Part shown: piece by piece, positions 27,415-35,603 of the stretch | How positions within the stretch are numbered: the first letter of the stretch is position 1 | Layout of the letters: each line of letters begins with the position of its first letter | DNA from: Streptomyces sp. NBC_01341 | GTDB lineage: Bacteria; Actinomycetota; Actinomycetes; Streptomycetales; Streptomycetaceae | Length of the DNA stretch: 64,000 nt | Assembly (NCBI RefSeq): GCF_035946055.1 | Contig: NZ_CP108364.1 | Location: forward strand, 5,828,001-5,892,000 | Direction of reading: 5' to 3' | Notes under the pieces: generated by a model | The model's input: only the letters and a program-made list of their open reading frames with translations | What the model was told of the DNA's origin: nothing | Database searches by the model: none | Position numbers and translations under genes: made by a program

Positions 27415-28695
27415 ATGCACATTTCATTTCTGCTCCACAACGCGTACGGCATCGGGGGAACGATCCGTACTACCTTCACGCTCGCCAGGACCCTGGCCGA
27501 GCAGCACGACGTCGAGATCGTCTCCGTCTTCCGCCACCGGGACGATCCGGCGCTCGGCGCGCCTGCCGGTGTGCGGATGAGCCATCTCGTCGACCTGCGC
27601 AGGACGAGCCCGGACTACGAGGGGGCCGACGCCGACCACGCCGCACCCGCCTCGGTCTTCCCGCGCGGCGACAGCAGGTACCGGCAGTACAGCAGGCTCA
27701 CCGACAGGCGCATCGCCGCCCACCTCGGGACGCTGGAGTCCGACGTCGTGGTCGGAACGCGCCCGGGCCTCAACATCCACATCAGCAGGCAGGTGCGCCG
27801 CGGCCCGGTACGCGTCGGGCAGGAGCACCTCACCCTGGAGAGCCACGGTTACCGGCTGCGCCGGGAGATAAGGCACCGCTACGGACTGTTCGACGCGCTC
27901 ACGACGGTGACCGAGGCCGACGCGCGCGACTACCGCAGCAGGCTCCGGCTGCCCGGCGTCAGGATCGAGGCCATCCCGAACAGCGTTCCCGAGCCGGCAG
28001 GGCCTCCCGCCGACGGCGAGGCGAAGTGGATCGTGGCGGCGGGACGCCTGCACCGGGTCAAGCGCTACGACGTCCTGATCCGCGCCTTCGCCGGAGTGGC
28101 GGCGGCGCGCCCCGACTGGCGGCTGAGGATCTACGGCGCAGGTGACGCGTCCGGCAACGAGCGGGAGCCGCTGTGCGGACTCGTCGAGGAGCTCGGGCTC
28201 GCTGAGCGCGTGTTCCTGATGGGCTCGGTCGACCCGATGGAGGCGGAGTGGCCCAAGGGCTCCATCGCGGCCGTCACGTCGGAGCGCGAGTCCTTCGGGA
28301 TGACCATCGTCGAGGCGATGCGCTGCGGGGTGCCGGTCGTGGCCACGGACTGCCCCCACGGACCCGCCGAGATCATCGAGGACGGCACGGACGGCCGGCT
28401 GGTGCCGCCGGGGGACACGGCGGCCTTCACCCGGGCCCTCCTCGGTCTGGTCGACGACCGGGGTCTGCGGCAACGGATGGGCCTGGCCGCGCGCGCGTCC
28501 GCCGCCCGGTTCGACCCCGCGCTCATCGCGGAGCGGCACGAGAAACTCTTCACCGATCTGGCCGCGCGCGGTGCGAGGGGCCGCTCGCACCGCGCGCTGC
28601 GCAACGCGGTCCGGCGTTCCAGGGGTGATGTCCTGGACGGGGCGTACGCGCTGCGCGACAGGGCGGCGGAGATGATCCGAGGGGGCCGGAACTGA
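27415..28695 (+). CDS. GT4-family glycosyltransferase
   Basis: A 426-residue GT-B fold glycosyltransferase. The N-terminal domain begins HISFLLHNAYGIGGTIRTT, with the glycine loop that binds the sugar nucleotide. The C-terminal domain has AAGRLHRVKRYDVLIRAF, and SERESFGMTIVEAMRCGVPV carries the E-x7-E motif of GT4 enzymes. It transfers sugar with retention of configuration, probably to a cell-surface glycan or glycolipid; donor and acceptor are unknown. ATG 27415 is supported by AGGGGAAACG. Its stop shares a base with the next ATG, whose gene appears cut short, so the original operon partner may be lost. Confidence 0.92.
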   Translation: MHISFLLHNAYGIGGTIRTTFTLARTLAEQHDVEIVSVFRHRDDPALGAPAGVRMSHLVDLRRTSPDYEGADADHAAPASVFPRGDSRYRQYSRLTDRRIAAHLGTLESDVVVGTRPGLNIHISRQVRRGPVRVGQEHLTLESHGYRLRREIRHRYGLFDALTTVTEADARDYRSRLRLPGVRIEAIPNSVPEPAGPPADGEAKWIVAAGRLHRVKRYDVLIRAFAGVAAARPDWRLRIYGAGDASGNEREPLCGLVEELGLAERVFLMGSVDPMEAEWPKGSIAAVTSERESFGMTIVEAMRCGVPVVATDCPHGPAEIIEDGTDGRLVPPGDTAAFTRALLGLVDDRGLRQRMGLAARASAARFDPALIAERHEKLFTDLAARGARGRSHRALRNAVRRSRGDVLDGAYALRDRAAEMIRGGRN

Positions 28696-28853
28696 TGGCG
28701 GTTGCCGCGAAGGTAAGTGGTCGCGAACATATCCGGGTCAAAGGGATCGTGCCGGGCTCGATCGAACTCAACTGGGTGCTGCCTGCCCCAGCTCACGGGT
28801 CATCGATAGATGTCACGTGGCCGATGGGCCCGCCGTCCGGTGGGTCAACCTGA
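28695..28853 (+). pseudogene. Truncated gene coupled to the glycosyltransferase
   Basis: ATG 28695 overlaps the glycosyltransferase stop (TGATG), as for a translationally coupled operon gene, but the frame closes after 52 codons. The visible start reads MAVAAKVSGREHIRVKGIVP and then GSIELNWVLPAPAHG, beta-strand-like and with normal codon bias. Downstream sequence changes character and lower-G+C genes follow. I read it as the 5' stub of a gene lost at the edge of an insertion. I do not recognise the family. Confidence 0.5.
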
Positions 28854-29067
28854 GCGCGCGAACATGCAGACGGGGACGCGCAGCCGGTCTGGAGCCGCGT
28901 GGCGCGATCTCGACGACCAGGCGAGCGCCGGAAGCGCGTCGACGGCGTCATCGACGCGCTTCTCGGTGCTGCCGTGCGGCGTCTGAGAGTTCTCCCTGTG
29001 AAGAAGAAGGGGGTTCCGCTGTCGGATCGAGCTGTTCGCGAGTGGCCACTCGGAGCCGGTGCCTGGC

Positions 29068-29856
29068 TCAGACGGTCGGGACGGTGCCGCCGTCGATCAC
29101 GTACTCGGCTCCTACGATTGCCGAGGCGCGGTCCGAGACCAGGAACCCGACCAGGTCCGCGATTTCCTCGGTGTTCGCGAATCGTCCAAGGGGTACACCT
29201 CCGAGGGAGTCGTAGATGGTCCGCTTGGCTGCTTCACGTGTGAGTCCGTTGCCCTCGGCGATCCGGTCCACGAACCTTTCGTAGGCTTCGGTCTCGATTC
29301 CGCCAGGGCTGATTGCGTTGACCCGTACGCCGCGCGGCGCGAGCTCATTGGCCAGTCCCTTGCTGTATGTGCGCAGCGCGGCCTTCGCTGCCGCGTAAGC
29401 CAAGGACGCGTCGTACAGGGGCAGCTCACGCTGGATCGAGGTGAAGTGCAGCACCACGCCCGACCCGGACGCGATCATTGCCGGGAGAAGAGCTCGATCC
29501 AGCCGTACCGCTCCCAGGAGGTTGAGATTCAGCTCGGTGAGCCACTGGTCATCGGTGATGACCGCGAATCCGCCAGGCGGTGTCGACGCCCCCCCGACGA
29601 CGTGCACCAGGATGTCGAGTGTGCCGCCGGCCTCTGCGATTCGATCGGCCACGGCGTTGGTGCCTTCTCTCGTCAACATGTCCGCTTCGATGAAGCGGTC
29701 AGGGCGCTCGTACCCATCGGGCATCGTTCGTGCCGTCACGTGGACTTCGGCACCCATCTCTCGCAGTCTCTCTGCGACGGCCTTGCCCGAGCCCTTCGAA
29801 CCGCCCGTGACCAGCGCCCGGCGACCGTCGAGACGATCGCGATCTGAACTAGACAT
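29068..29856 (-). CDS. Short-chain dehydrogenase/reductase
   Basis: A classical SDR of 262 residues. RRALVTGGSKGSGKAVAERL near the N-terminus is the TGxxxGxG cofactor loop, LDILVHVVGG is the NNAG-like strand, and Ser is followed by YAAAKAALRTY (YxxxK) for catalysis. The C-terminus ends IVGAEYVIDGGTVP. The substrate is unknown. ATG 29856 follows GGAGA. G+C is visibly low: 38 of 60 bases in 29221-29280 against about 73 % in core genes. With the SnoaL gene 37 bases upstream it forms a two-gene unit divergent from merR. Confidence 0.92.
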   Translation of the reverse strand: MSSSDRDRLDGRRALVTGGSKGSGKAVAERLREMGAEVHVTARTMPDGYERPDRFIEADMLTREGTNAVADRIAEAGGTLDILVHVVGGASTPPGGFAVITDDQWLTELNLNLLGAVRLDRALLPAMIASGSGVVLHFTSIQRELPLYDASLAYAAAKAALRTYSKGLANELAPRGVRVNAISPGGIETEAYERFVDRIAEGNGLTREAAKRTIYDSLGGVPLGRFANTEEIADLVGFLVSDRASAIVGAEYVIDGGTVPTV

Positions 29857-29893
29857 TTTCTCTCCACTGAAGATCGAGGTGGCGTGGGTTCGG

Positions 29894-30256
29894 TCAGGCC
29901 GGGTGGTTGGCGATGACGAGTTCGGCGATGAGGCCATCGCGCAGCGCGAACCGGTAGTCGAGTTCGGCGATGCCACCCGGGAAGGTGCCCTCGAGCCGCA
30001 CGGTTACCACCCAGCGGGCGTCATCGACGCGGCGAGCGCCGATCTGCTCGGTCGTGTACTCGAACTCGGACCCGGCGTCCCGCAGGAACGCGTGGGCCGC
30101 CTCGCGGCCGCGGAAGGTCTCGCCCTGGTCGACGACCACCGCATCCTCGGCGAGGAACGACGACGCGGTGTCGGCGTCACGGACCGCGTGGGCAGCGAAG
30201 AACTCGCGCACGGTGGTCGGGAGCAGATCGGACGGGAGATCGGTGTGCTGTGTCAT
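29894..30256 (-). CDS. SnoaL-like / NTF2-fold protein
   Basis: A 120-residue protein of the SnoaL-like NTF2 fold: VREFFAAHAVRDADTASSFLAEDAVVVDQGETFRG, then ARRVDDARWVVTVRLEGTFPGG and a final strand. In such clusters these proteins are polyketide-cyclase-like enzymes, isomerases or ligand binders; none can be chosen here. ATG 30256 is used rather than the upstream start because it follows a GGTGGG site. It is first in the minus-strand unit with the SDR. Confidence 0.85.
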   Translation of the reverse strand: MTQHTDLPSDLLPTTVREFFAAHAVRDADTASSFLAEDAVVVDQGETFRGREAAHAFLRDAGSEFEYTTEQIGARRVDDARWVVTVRLEGTFPGGIAELDYRFALRDGLIAELVIANHPA

Positions 30257-30297
30257 GAGCCCACCGTGTGACCTCACAGTGCGGGAGGGTCAAGCCG

Positions 30298-30334
30298 TGG
30301 ACTCTCCCCCAGGGCGAGAGTTCAGAATGAGGGG
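30298..30334 (+). promoter_or_regulatory. MerR-type promoter/operator
   Basis: A 21-base palindrome (30301-30321; outer arms ACTCTC and GAGAGT, one internal mismatch) lies exactly between a -35-like TGGACT (30298-30303) and a -10-like CAGAAT (30323-30328). The spacer is 19 bases, the stretched spacing that MerR activators correct. Transcription would begin near 30335, the A of the merR ATG, so the transcript may be leaderless. The divergent SnoaL-SDR unit starts 42 bases away. Confidence 0.7.
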
Positions 30335-31129
30335 ATGCTGACCATCGGCGAGTTCTCGCGGCTGACCCACTTGAGCGTCCGGACTCTGCGCCGCTATCAC
30401 GAGGCGGCCTTGCTGGAACCCGCCGTGGTGGACGAGACCACCGGTTACCGCTACTACGGCGTCGACCAAATCCCGACCGCGCAGGTCATCCACCGGCTCC
30501 GCGAGCTCGACGTCCCCCTGAGCGATGTGCAGCAGATCCTGCGGACCCCCGACCCCGGTGTCCGGGCGGCCCTGGTCACGAACCACCTGCAACGCCTCGA
30601 GGACGCGCTCGACCGCACCCGGGCCGCGGTCGTGTCGCTGCGCCGCCTGCTCCAGCCCGACCCCACGCCCATCGACGTCGAGCTGCGTGCGGAGCCCGCC
30701 CGGACGGTCGCGGCGGTGGAGGCCGTAGTGGGGCACCGCGACATCGAGACCTGGTACGCAGGCGCGATGGCCGAATTGGAGGCGGCCGTCGGCGCCGCCC
30801 TGACCGGACCGCCGGGCGGCAACTACGACAACGCCCTTTTCGAGCAGGAGCGCGGTCACGCGGTCGTCTACCTGCCGACCGCTGCGCCACCTCGCACCGG
30901 ACGCGTGCACCCCATGACTCTGCCGGCCGCGGAACTGGCCGTCACCACCCACATCGGCGAGCACGACGGCATCGAGGTCACGTACGGCGAACTCGGGACC
31001 TGGGTGGTGGAGAATGCGATGTCGGTGGCCGGCCCGGTGCGGGAGGTCTACGTTGTCGGCCCCCGTGACACAAGCGATCCCGCTGCGTGGCGCACCGAGA
31101 TCGGCTGGCCGGTCTTTCGTGTCACCTGA
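30335..31129 (+). CDS. MerR-family regulator with GyrI-like ligand domain
   Basis: A 264-residue activator. Residues 1-70 are the MerR winged helix (MLTIGEFSRLTHLSVRTLRR, then TGYRYYGVDQI). A dimerisation coiled coil follows at about 80-110. From residue 115 there is a GyrI/SOUL-like domain (VELRAEPARTVAAVEAVVG to the C-terminus) of the kind that binds hydrophobic drugs, as in BmrR and TipA. The gene adjoins its own MerR-type operator and probably also controls the divergent SDR and SnoaL genes. The inducer is unknown. Confidence 0.9.
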   Translation: MLTIGEFSRLTHLSVRTLRRYHEAALLEPAVVDETTGYRYYGVDQIPTAQVIHRLRELDVPLSDVQQILRTPDPGVRAALVTNHLQRLEDALDRTRAAVVSLRRLLQPDPTPIDVELRAEPARTVAAVEAVVGHRDIETWYAGAMAELEAAVGAALTGPPGGNYDNALFEQERGHAVVYLPTAAPPRTGRVHPMTLPAAELAVTTHIGEHDGIEVTYGELGTWVVENAMSVAGPVREVYVVGPRDTSDPAAWRTEIGWPVFRVT

Positions 31130-31199
31130 AGCGGTCAGTGCGGTGCGGATTCTTGAAACGACGGGGCGCACGCCTTAAAGCCTCGCGCTTTCACGAGTT

Positions 31200-31330
31200 G
31201 GGGCGTCCGAGGCTTGATCAAATAAGCAGAGAGTGCTCCTGACCTGCAACGATGGGACTTGTCTAGGGTCCTGTTGGGGCGGAAAGAAGTACTCCAGGTG
31301 GAGAGGCGTATCGCGACATACCCGCCTCAC
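31200..31330 (+). mobile_element. Possible left-end remnant of an IS1380-type element
   Basis: Lower-G+C sequence with TGCTCCTGACCTGCAACGAT and GGACTTGTCTAGGGTCCTG, then CTCCAGGTG and a short frame VERRIATYP. From memory this resembles the leader and first codons of Streptomyces IS1380-like transposases. No transposase body or second terminal repeat follows. This is a recollection-based match, not a search result. Confidence 0.35.
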
Positions 31331-31988
31331 TCCACTGCCCGGCCCTGGCTGACCAGCGGATTCCCCGTCCCGTCGACAGCACCCCAACGCCCGGAGCATG
31401 GAATCCGGCGCCATCCCGAGGCGACACTCGGGTCTTCGGCCTGCGCAGCCTCAGCCCACGCCACGAAAGCGGTCCACCGACTCCGTCGGCGGACCGTCAC
31501 GAAGCTGCGAGGCTGAGGGCTGTCCCGTACGCCCCGGCGGGCGTACGGGACAGCCCTCAGGGCGCCGGGGAGGCTCCCCGGACTCCGCCGTTCGCGGACT
31601 GTTTCATTCCGGATGGCGCCGGGGGCTGCCTCGTCAGGTGCGCGTCCGCGGAGGGAGGGGGCGCGCTGCGGAGTAAGCCCCGTATAAGAGGGTGTGAATT
31701 CCGGGTGGCGCGGTCGTGTATTCGCCTTTCCGTGGATGCGGGAATGCGGAGGTCGCAAGGGATTCGGCCCGCGTGAAATTGGGCGGGGCGGGCATCGGCA
31801 CGACATAGTGCGACCGGTTCGCAATTACGGTTGGACCCTGCCCGTCCGCCCGTCCGGATGACGTGACCCGGCGTAAACGGTCGTGGGGATCCTGTGACAC
31901 AAGCGTGACCGCCGAGGGACATGAGGGTGCGCCGATCCGGGCCGCGCCCCGCTACCGTCACGCTGCGACGCGGCCTACGGTGAGGGGT
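31331..31988. other. Gene-poor region upstream of I78 gene
   Basis: About 660 bases with no convincing gene: frames on both strands lack ribosome sites and domain-like sequence. It contains two hairpins (31471-31495 and 31513-31560) and, near its right end, lower-G+C DNA (around 31680-31830) that may hold the promoter of the small I78-like gene. This region plus the IS-like remnant looks like a scar to the right of the SDR/MerR module. Confidence 0.45.
31513..31560. terminator. Large orphan hairpin
   Basis: A perfect inverted repeat, arms 31513-31534 and 31539-31560 (22 bases), with a four-base loop. Its quality matches the terminators after ald, der and the I78 gene, but no intact gene ends nearby. 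A smaller hairpin (31471-31481 with 31485-31495, one mismatch) precedes it. It probably served a gene that has been deleted. Confidence 0.6.
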
Positions 31989-32204
31989 ATGGCACCTCTA
32001 CCCAACGCTTCCGCCCAGCCCGACGACAACCCCGAGTCCTACGTCGGCCTCGCCGCCGAGACCGCCGACCAGCAGGCCAGAGCGCGTGGCTGGAGTACCG
32101 TCCGGGCCCTCCCGCCGGGCACGGTCATCACCATGGAGTTCCGGGGTGGCCGTATCAACTTCGAGGTCGAGGACGCGACGGTGACCCGCTGCTGGGTGGG
32201 CTGA
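31989..32204 (+). CDS. Peptidase inhibitor I78 family protein
   Basis: A 71-residue acidic protein. The second half, GWSTVRALPPGTVITMEFRG followed by RINFEVEDATVTRCWVG, matches the I78 inhibitor core, where the loop binds serine proteases such as elastase or subtilisin. No signal peptide is visible, so a cytoplasmic or non-classical role must be considered. ATG 31989 follows GAGGGGT. A strong terminator comes straight after, so the gene is monocistronic. Streptogrisins are encoded 17 kb away, but a functional link is only a guess. Confidence 0.85.
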   Translation: MAPLPNASAQPDDNPESYVGLAAETADQQARARGWSTVRALPPGTVITMEFRGGRINFEVEDATVTRCWVG

Positions 32205-32221
32205 AACCCGGCCCGCATGAG

Positions 32222-32272
32222 CCGTGCATGAGTGAGGGCCCCGGCGACGCCGGGGCCCTCACTCATGCACGG
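32222..32272. terminator. Terminator after I78 gene
   Basis: A perfect 23-base inverted repeat (32222-32244 and 32250-32272) with loop CGACG, 18 bases after the I78 stop and 29 bases before the end of the convergent PAP2 gene, so probably bidirectional. Confidence 0.88.
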
Positions 32273-32300
32273 TCGCCCTCGTGTGCGCCGTCCCCGCAGG

Positions 32301-33311
32301 TCAGGGGGACACGGTCCCACCCGTGACAGGACGGGCCGGAGCGGCGGCGCCGCGCGGCGCGCGGTCCGCGTGCGGCGGGCGGCGCGAACCGCCCGGGGTG
32401 AGCGGTGTCCGCTCGGAGCGCACGGGGTGTGCCCTCGCCCGGGCCGCCCCCGGATGGCCGGCGGGGCCCGCCTGGCCCGTGGCCGGCTCCTGGGTGCCTT
32501 CGCCGGTGCTCAGCGACTGCGGCAGGACGACGACCGGTTCGGGCCCCACGGGGGCGGCCGGAACGGACTCACGGAGCCTGCTCCGGGTCCGCCACCGCTC
32601 GCGGACCGACAGGATCCAGACCTCGGAACGCGTGATCAGCGGCTCGAACCACGGCAGCGCCAGCAGGATCAGCAGGCCGGCGGCCCAGCCCAGCAGCACG
32701 TCACTCAGCCAGTGGGTACCGATGTAGACCGTGGTGAGACCCACGCCCAGGGACACGAACGCCGACACGGCCGACAGGTAGCGCCTGGCGCGCGGCGTGG
32801 TGGCCAGGTAGGCAAGGATTCCCCAGGTCACGACGGCGTTGGCGGTGTGTCCCGAAGGAAATATATCGCCGCCGGCGAAGAGCTCGGCCGAGCCGATCTC
32901 CGTGGCGTAGTGAGGTCCGAGCCGCCCCAGCCCGAGCTTGACCGCGCCCACCGTCACGTTGAGCAGCAGCAGCGACGTCCCGAGGGTGAGCAGGGGGCGC
33001 AGCGTGTGCTGGCGCCAGGAGCGCCAGCCGAGCCAGGCGGCGACCATCACGGCCGTGGGGCCGCGCTGTCCGAGCACGACGTAGTAGTCGAGGAAGGCGT
33101 GGAGTCCGGGCCACTGCTGATACGGCCGGAACAGCATGACCTTCCAGTCGAGGGCCACCAGCCAGGACGAGACGAGCACGGCGAAGACGATGGCGAGATA
33201 GAACGCCAAAGTCCCGCCGAAGAGAGCGATGCGGTGACGGCTCATCCGCGGGATCTCTATCTTCGGCGGTTCCGGCTCCCGGTCCAGACGGGCAAAGATG
33301 TCGGTACGCAC
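32301..33311 (-). CDS. PAP2-family membrane phosphatase
   Basis: A 336-residue integral membrane phosphatase with about six hydrophobic segments. FPSGHTANAVV has the PSGH motif, and YIGTHWLSDVLLG holds the third motif with the catalytic His and Asp; the first motif (K-x6-RP) appears as KLGLGRLGPH, a variant. The family dephosphorylates lipid phosphates such as undecaprenyl diphosphate or phosphatidic acid on the outer face. The last 80 residues are Pro/Ala/Arg-rich and cytoplasmic. GTG 33311 (VRTDIFARL) is chosen; a strong ribosome site is lacking. It ends at the I78 terminator. Confidence 0.88.
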   Translation of the reverse strand: MRTDIFARLDREPEPPKIEIPRMSRHRIALFGGTLAFYLAIVFAVLVSSWLVALDWKVMLFRPYQQWPGLHAFLDYYVVLGQRGPTAVMVAAWLGWRSWRQHTLRPLLTLGTSLLLLNVTVGAVKLGLGRLGPHYATEIGSAELFAGGDIFPSGHTANAVVTWGILAYLATTPRARRYLSAVSAFVSLGVGLTTVYIGTHWLSDVLLGWAAGLLILLALPWFEPLITRSEVWILSVRERWRTRSRLRESVPAAPVGPEPVVVLPQSLSTGEGTQEPATGQAGPAGHPGAARARAHPVRSERTPLTPGGSRRPPHADRAPRGAAAPARPVTGGTVSP

Positions 33312-33790
33312 ACAATGGACGTTACAGCGAGTGAGTGTGCGGTCCGGCCGATCCCGCGTCTTTGTGATGACGATGTGATGTGGACTTCGTCTCAGTCCGG
33401 TATCCATTCCCGGCTCTCCGTGGAATCTCCCGGACCCCTCCCGCTATTCGCCTGTGGCGTTATTCGCAGAAATGTTTGAGGGTCGATGAAATGACGCAAG
33501 GACGCTCGCCCGTGCATGCGTGAAGGTATTCGGGGCAGGCACCCGACGGCCGGGTGCCGCACCGCGGACCGGCGGGCGGGACGGCGCGGAGTGCTCTCCG
33601 AGTGCCGGAAGTCAAGTGGCGTACGCCACACTCCGTGGCGCACGAACCTATGAGGTGCACCACGTGTGACCACGGGGAACTCGCGTACGCTGGCGGCCAC
33701 TCGCCCGTCGATGCCGGGCCTGGGGGATGCCGTAAGCCGGATCCCCAGCGGTCTGCCGAGCGCGAGGGACTCATTGTGGGAGGTACGTAC
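33312..33790. other. Divergent intergenic region PAP2 / MFS
   Basis: About 480 bases without a convincing gene. It contains a perfect 14-base palindrome GTGGCGTACGCCAC (33616-33629), suitable as an operator for a dimeric repressor, and an imperfect hairpin around 33720-33750 in the MFS leader. The MFS ribosome site GGGAGGT lies at 33778-33784. No regulator gene is adjacent. Confidence 0.45.
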
Positions 33791-35512
33791 ATGACCGGGA
33801 CGTCCACAGCCGTGAACAGGCTGCGCGCTGCGGCCGACGGTGCCAACCGCTGGGTCGTGCTGGTCGTCCTCTGTTTCAGTCTGCTGCTGGTCGCGCTGGA
33901 CGCGACCGTGCTGCACGTCGCCGTCCCCGCCGTCACCGAGGACCTGCGGCCCAGTGCCGTCGGCCTGCTGTGGATCGTGGACGCCTACCCGCTCGTCTGC
34001 GCCTCGCTGCTGATCCTCTTCGGCACTCTGGGTGACCGGATCGGCAGACGCCGCGTCCTGCTGATCGGCTACGCGCTGTTCGGCGCCGCCTCCGCACTCG
34101 CGGCGACCGCCGACTCGCAGGGCATGCTGATCGCGGCCCGTGCCCTGCTCGGCGTCGGCGGCGCGATGATCATGCCGGCCACCCTGTCGATACTCCGCCA
34201 GGTCTTTCCCAACCGCCGGGAGCGAGCCCTCGCCATCGGGGTGTGGACCGCGGTCGCCGCGGTGGGCGCCGCCACCGGCCCCGTCATCGGCGGATTCCTC
34301 GTCGAGCACTACTGGTGGGGCTCGGTCTTCCTGATCAACATCCCGCTCATGGCGCTGATCCTCCCGCTGGGGCGCTGGCTGCTGCCCGAGTCGCGCGGCG
34401 GGGACGACGGCCCCTGGGACGTGCTCGGCGCGCTGATGGCCGCGGCCGGGGTGCTAGGCGTCGTCCTCGGGATCAAGCGGATCGGCGGCGGTGAGGGACT
34501 GGTGGACCCCGCCACGCTCGTCCCCCTGTTCCTCGGTGCGGCCCTGCTCGTCCTCTTCGTGCGCAGACAGAAGCGGCGCACGCATCCGCTGATCGACATC
34601 TCCATGTTCGCCCGGCCCGCCTTCACCACCTCCGTCGGCTGCATCGTGCTGGCCATGCTCGCCCTGGTCGGCCTCGAGCTGATCGCCGTGCAGTACCTCC
34701 AGCTGGTCCTCGGCCTCAGCCCCCTGGAGACCGGCCTGCGCCTCCTTCCGCTGACGTTCGCGGCGATGGCGGCGGGCGCCACCGGCTCGTACACCCTGCG
34801 CCGGGTCGGCCCGCGCCGCATGGTGGGCTGGGGCTTCGTGCTTACGGCGGCCTCCGTGCTCCTGCTGACCCTGATGGGCCAGCACGACCGGCCCGCGCTG
34901 CTCACGACGGCCTTCGTGCTGCTGGGCTTCGGGCTGCAGTCCACGTTGTTCGGGGCGTACGAGTCCATGCTGAGCGAGGCCCCCGCCGAGCGGGCCGGGG
35001 GAGCGGCCGCGATCGGTGAGACGTCGTACCAGCTGGGGGCGGGCATGGGGATCGCCCTGCTCGGCAGCGTCATGAACGCCGCGTACGCCCCCGGTCTCTC
35101 CCGGCTCCACGAGGAGGGTGTACCGGCCTCGGCCGGATCGGCCGCCTCGCACTCGCTCGGCGAGGCCTACCAGGTCGCGGGGCGGCTCGGCGGGCCCATG
35201 GGGGACCTGCTGCGGGACACGGCCCGGCACGCCTTCATGCAGGGGCTGCACATCACGCTCCTGGTCAGCGCCGGTCTGCTGCTGCTCGGGGCCCTGGCGG
35301 CGCTGCGTCTGCCGCGGGTCATGGACTGCTCCACCGCGGCGGACTCCCGGCGGGAGCCGTCCGCCGCCCTGCCGGAGCAGGCCGCCGCATCCGGCGGTCC
35401 GGCCCGAGGGCCCGGGCAGCGCGAGGTGCCGGCCGGGCGGGGGCGCGGGCTGCCGCTTCCCGCGCGGCGCGAACCGGCCGAGGCGGCGGGCTCTGGACGG
35501 GCCGCACGCTGA
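33791..35512 (+). CDS. MFS drug/metabolite exporter, DHA2 (14-TMS) type
   Basis: A 573-residue proton-driven exporter with about 14 hydrophobic segments. LVALDATVLHVAVPAV is the DHA2 motif D1 region, GDRIGRRRVLLIG is the MFS motif A loop, and AIGVWTAVAAVGAATGPVIGG is motif C of antiporters. A 60-residue Pro/Arg-rich cytoplasmic tail ends the protein. ATG 33791 has GGGAGGT. The substrate is unknown; relatives export antibiotics and dyes. No TetR or MarR gene lies beside it, though a palindrome in the leader suggests regulation. Confidence 0.9.
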   Translation: MTGTSTAVNRLRAAADGANRWVVLVVLCFSLLLVALDATVLHVAVPAVTEDLRPSAVGLLWIVDAYPLVCASLLILFGTLGDRIGRRRVLLIGYALFGAASALAATADSQGMLIAARALLGVGGAMIMPATLSILRQVFPNRRERALAIGVWTAVAAVGAATGPVIGGFLVEHYWWGSVFLINIPLMALILPLGRWLLPESRGGDDGPWDVLGALMAAAGVLGVVLGIKRIGGGEGLVDPATLVPLFLGAALLVLFVRRQKRRTHPLIDISMFARPAFTTSVGCIVLAMLALVGLELIAVQYLQLVLGLSPLETGLRLLPLTFAAMAAGATGSYTLRRVGPRRMVGWGFVLTAASVLLLTLMGQHDRPALLTTAFVLLGFGLQSTLFGAYESMLSEAPAERAGGAAAIGETSYQLGAGMGIALLGSVMNAAYAPGLSRLHEEGVPASAGSAASHSLGEAYQVAGRLGGPMGDLLRDTARHAFMQGLHITLLVSAGLLLLGALAALRLPRVMDCSTAADSRREPSAALPEQAAASGGPARGPGQREVPAGRGRGLPLPARREPAEAAGSGRAAR

Positions 35513-35603
35513 GCCGTAACGTCGGCAGGGCGTCGAAATGAGCACTGCTAGTTTCAGTACCGTGGCGCGTTTCCGTACCGTGTGAGCCGCCGGAGGCACC
35601 CTC

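Noticed and set aside
33312..33790. Riboswitch-like hairpins in the MFS leader
   Set aside because: I compared by eye with known high-G+C riboswitch cores and found no match; the stem has mismatches.
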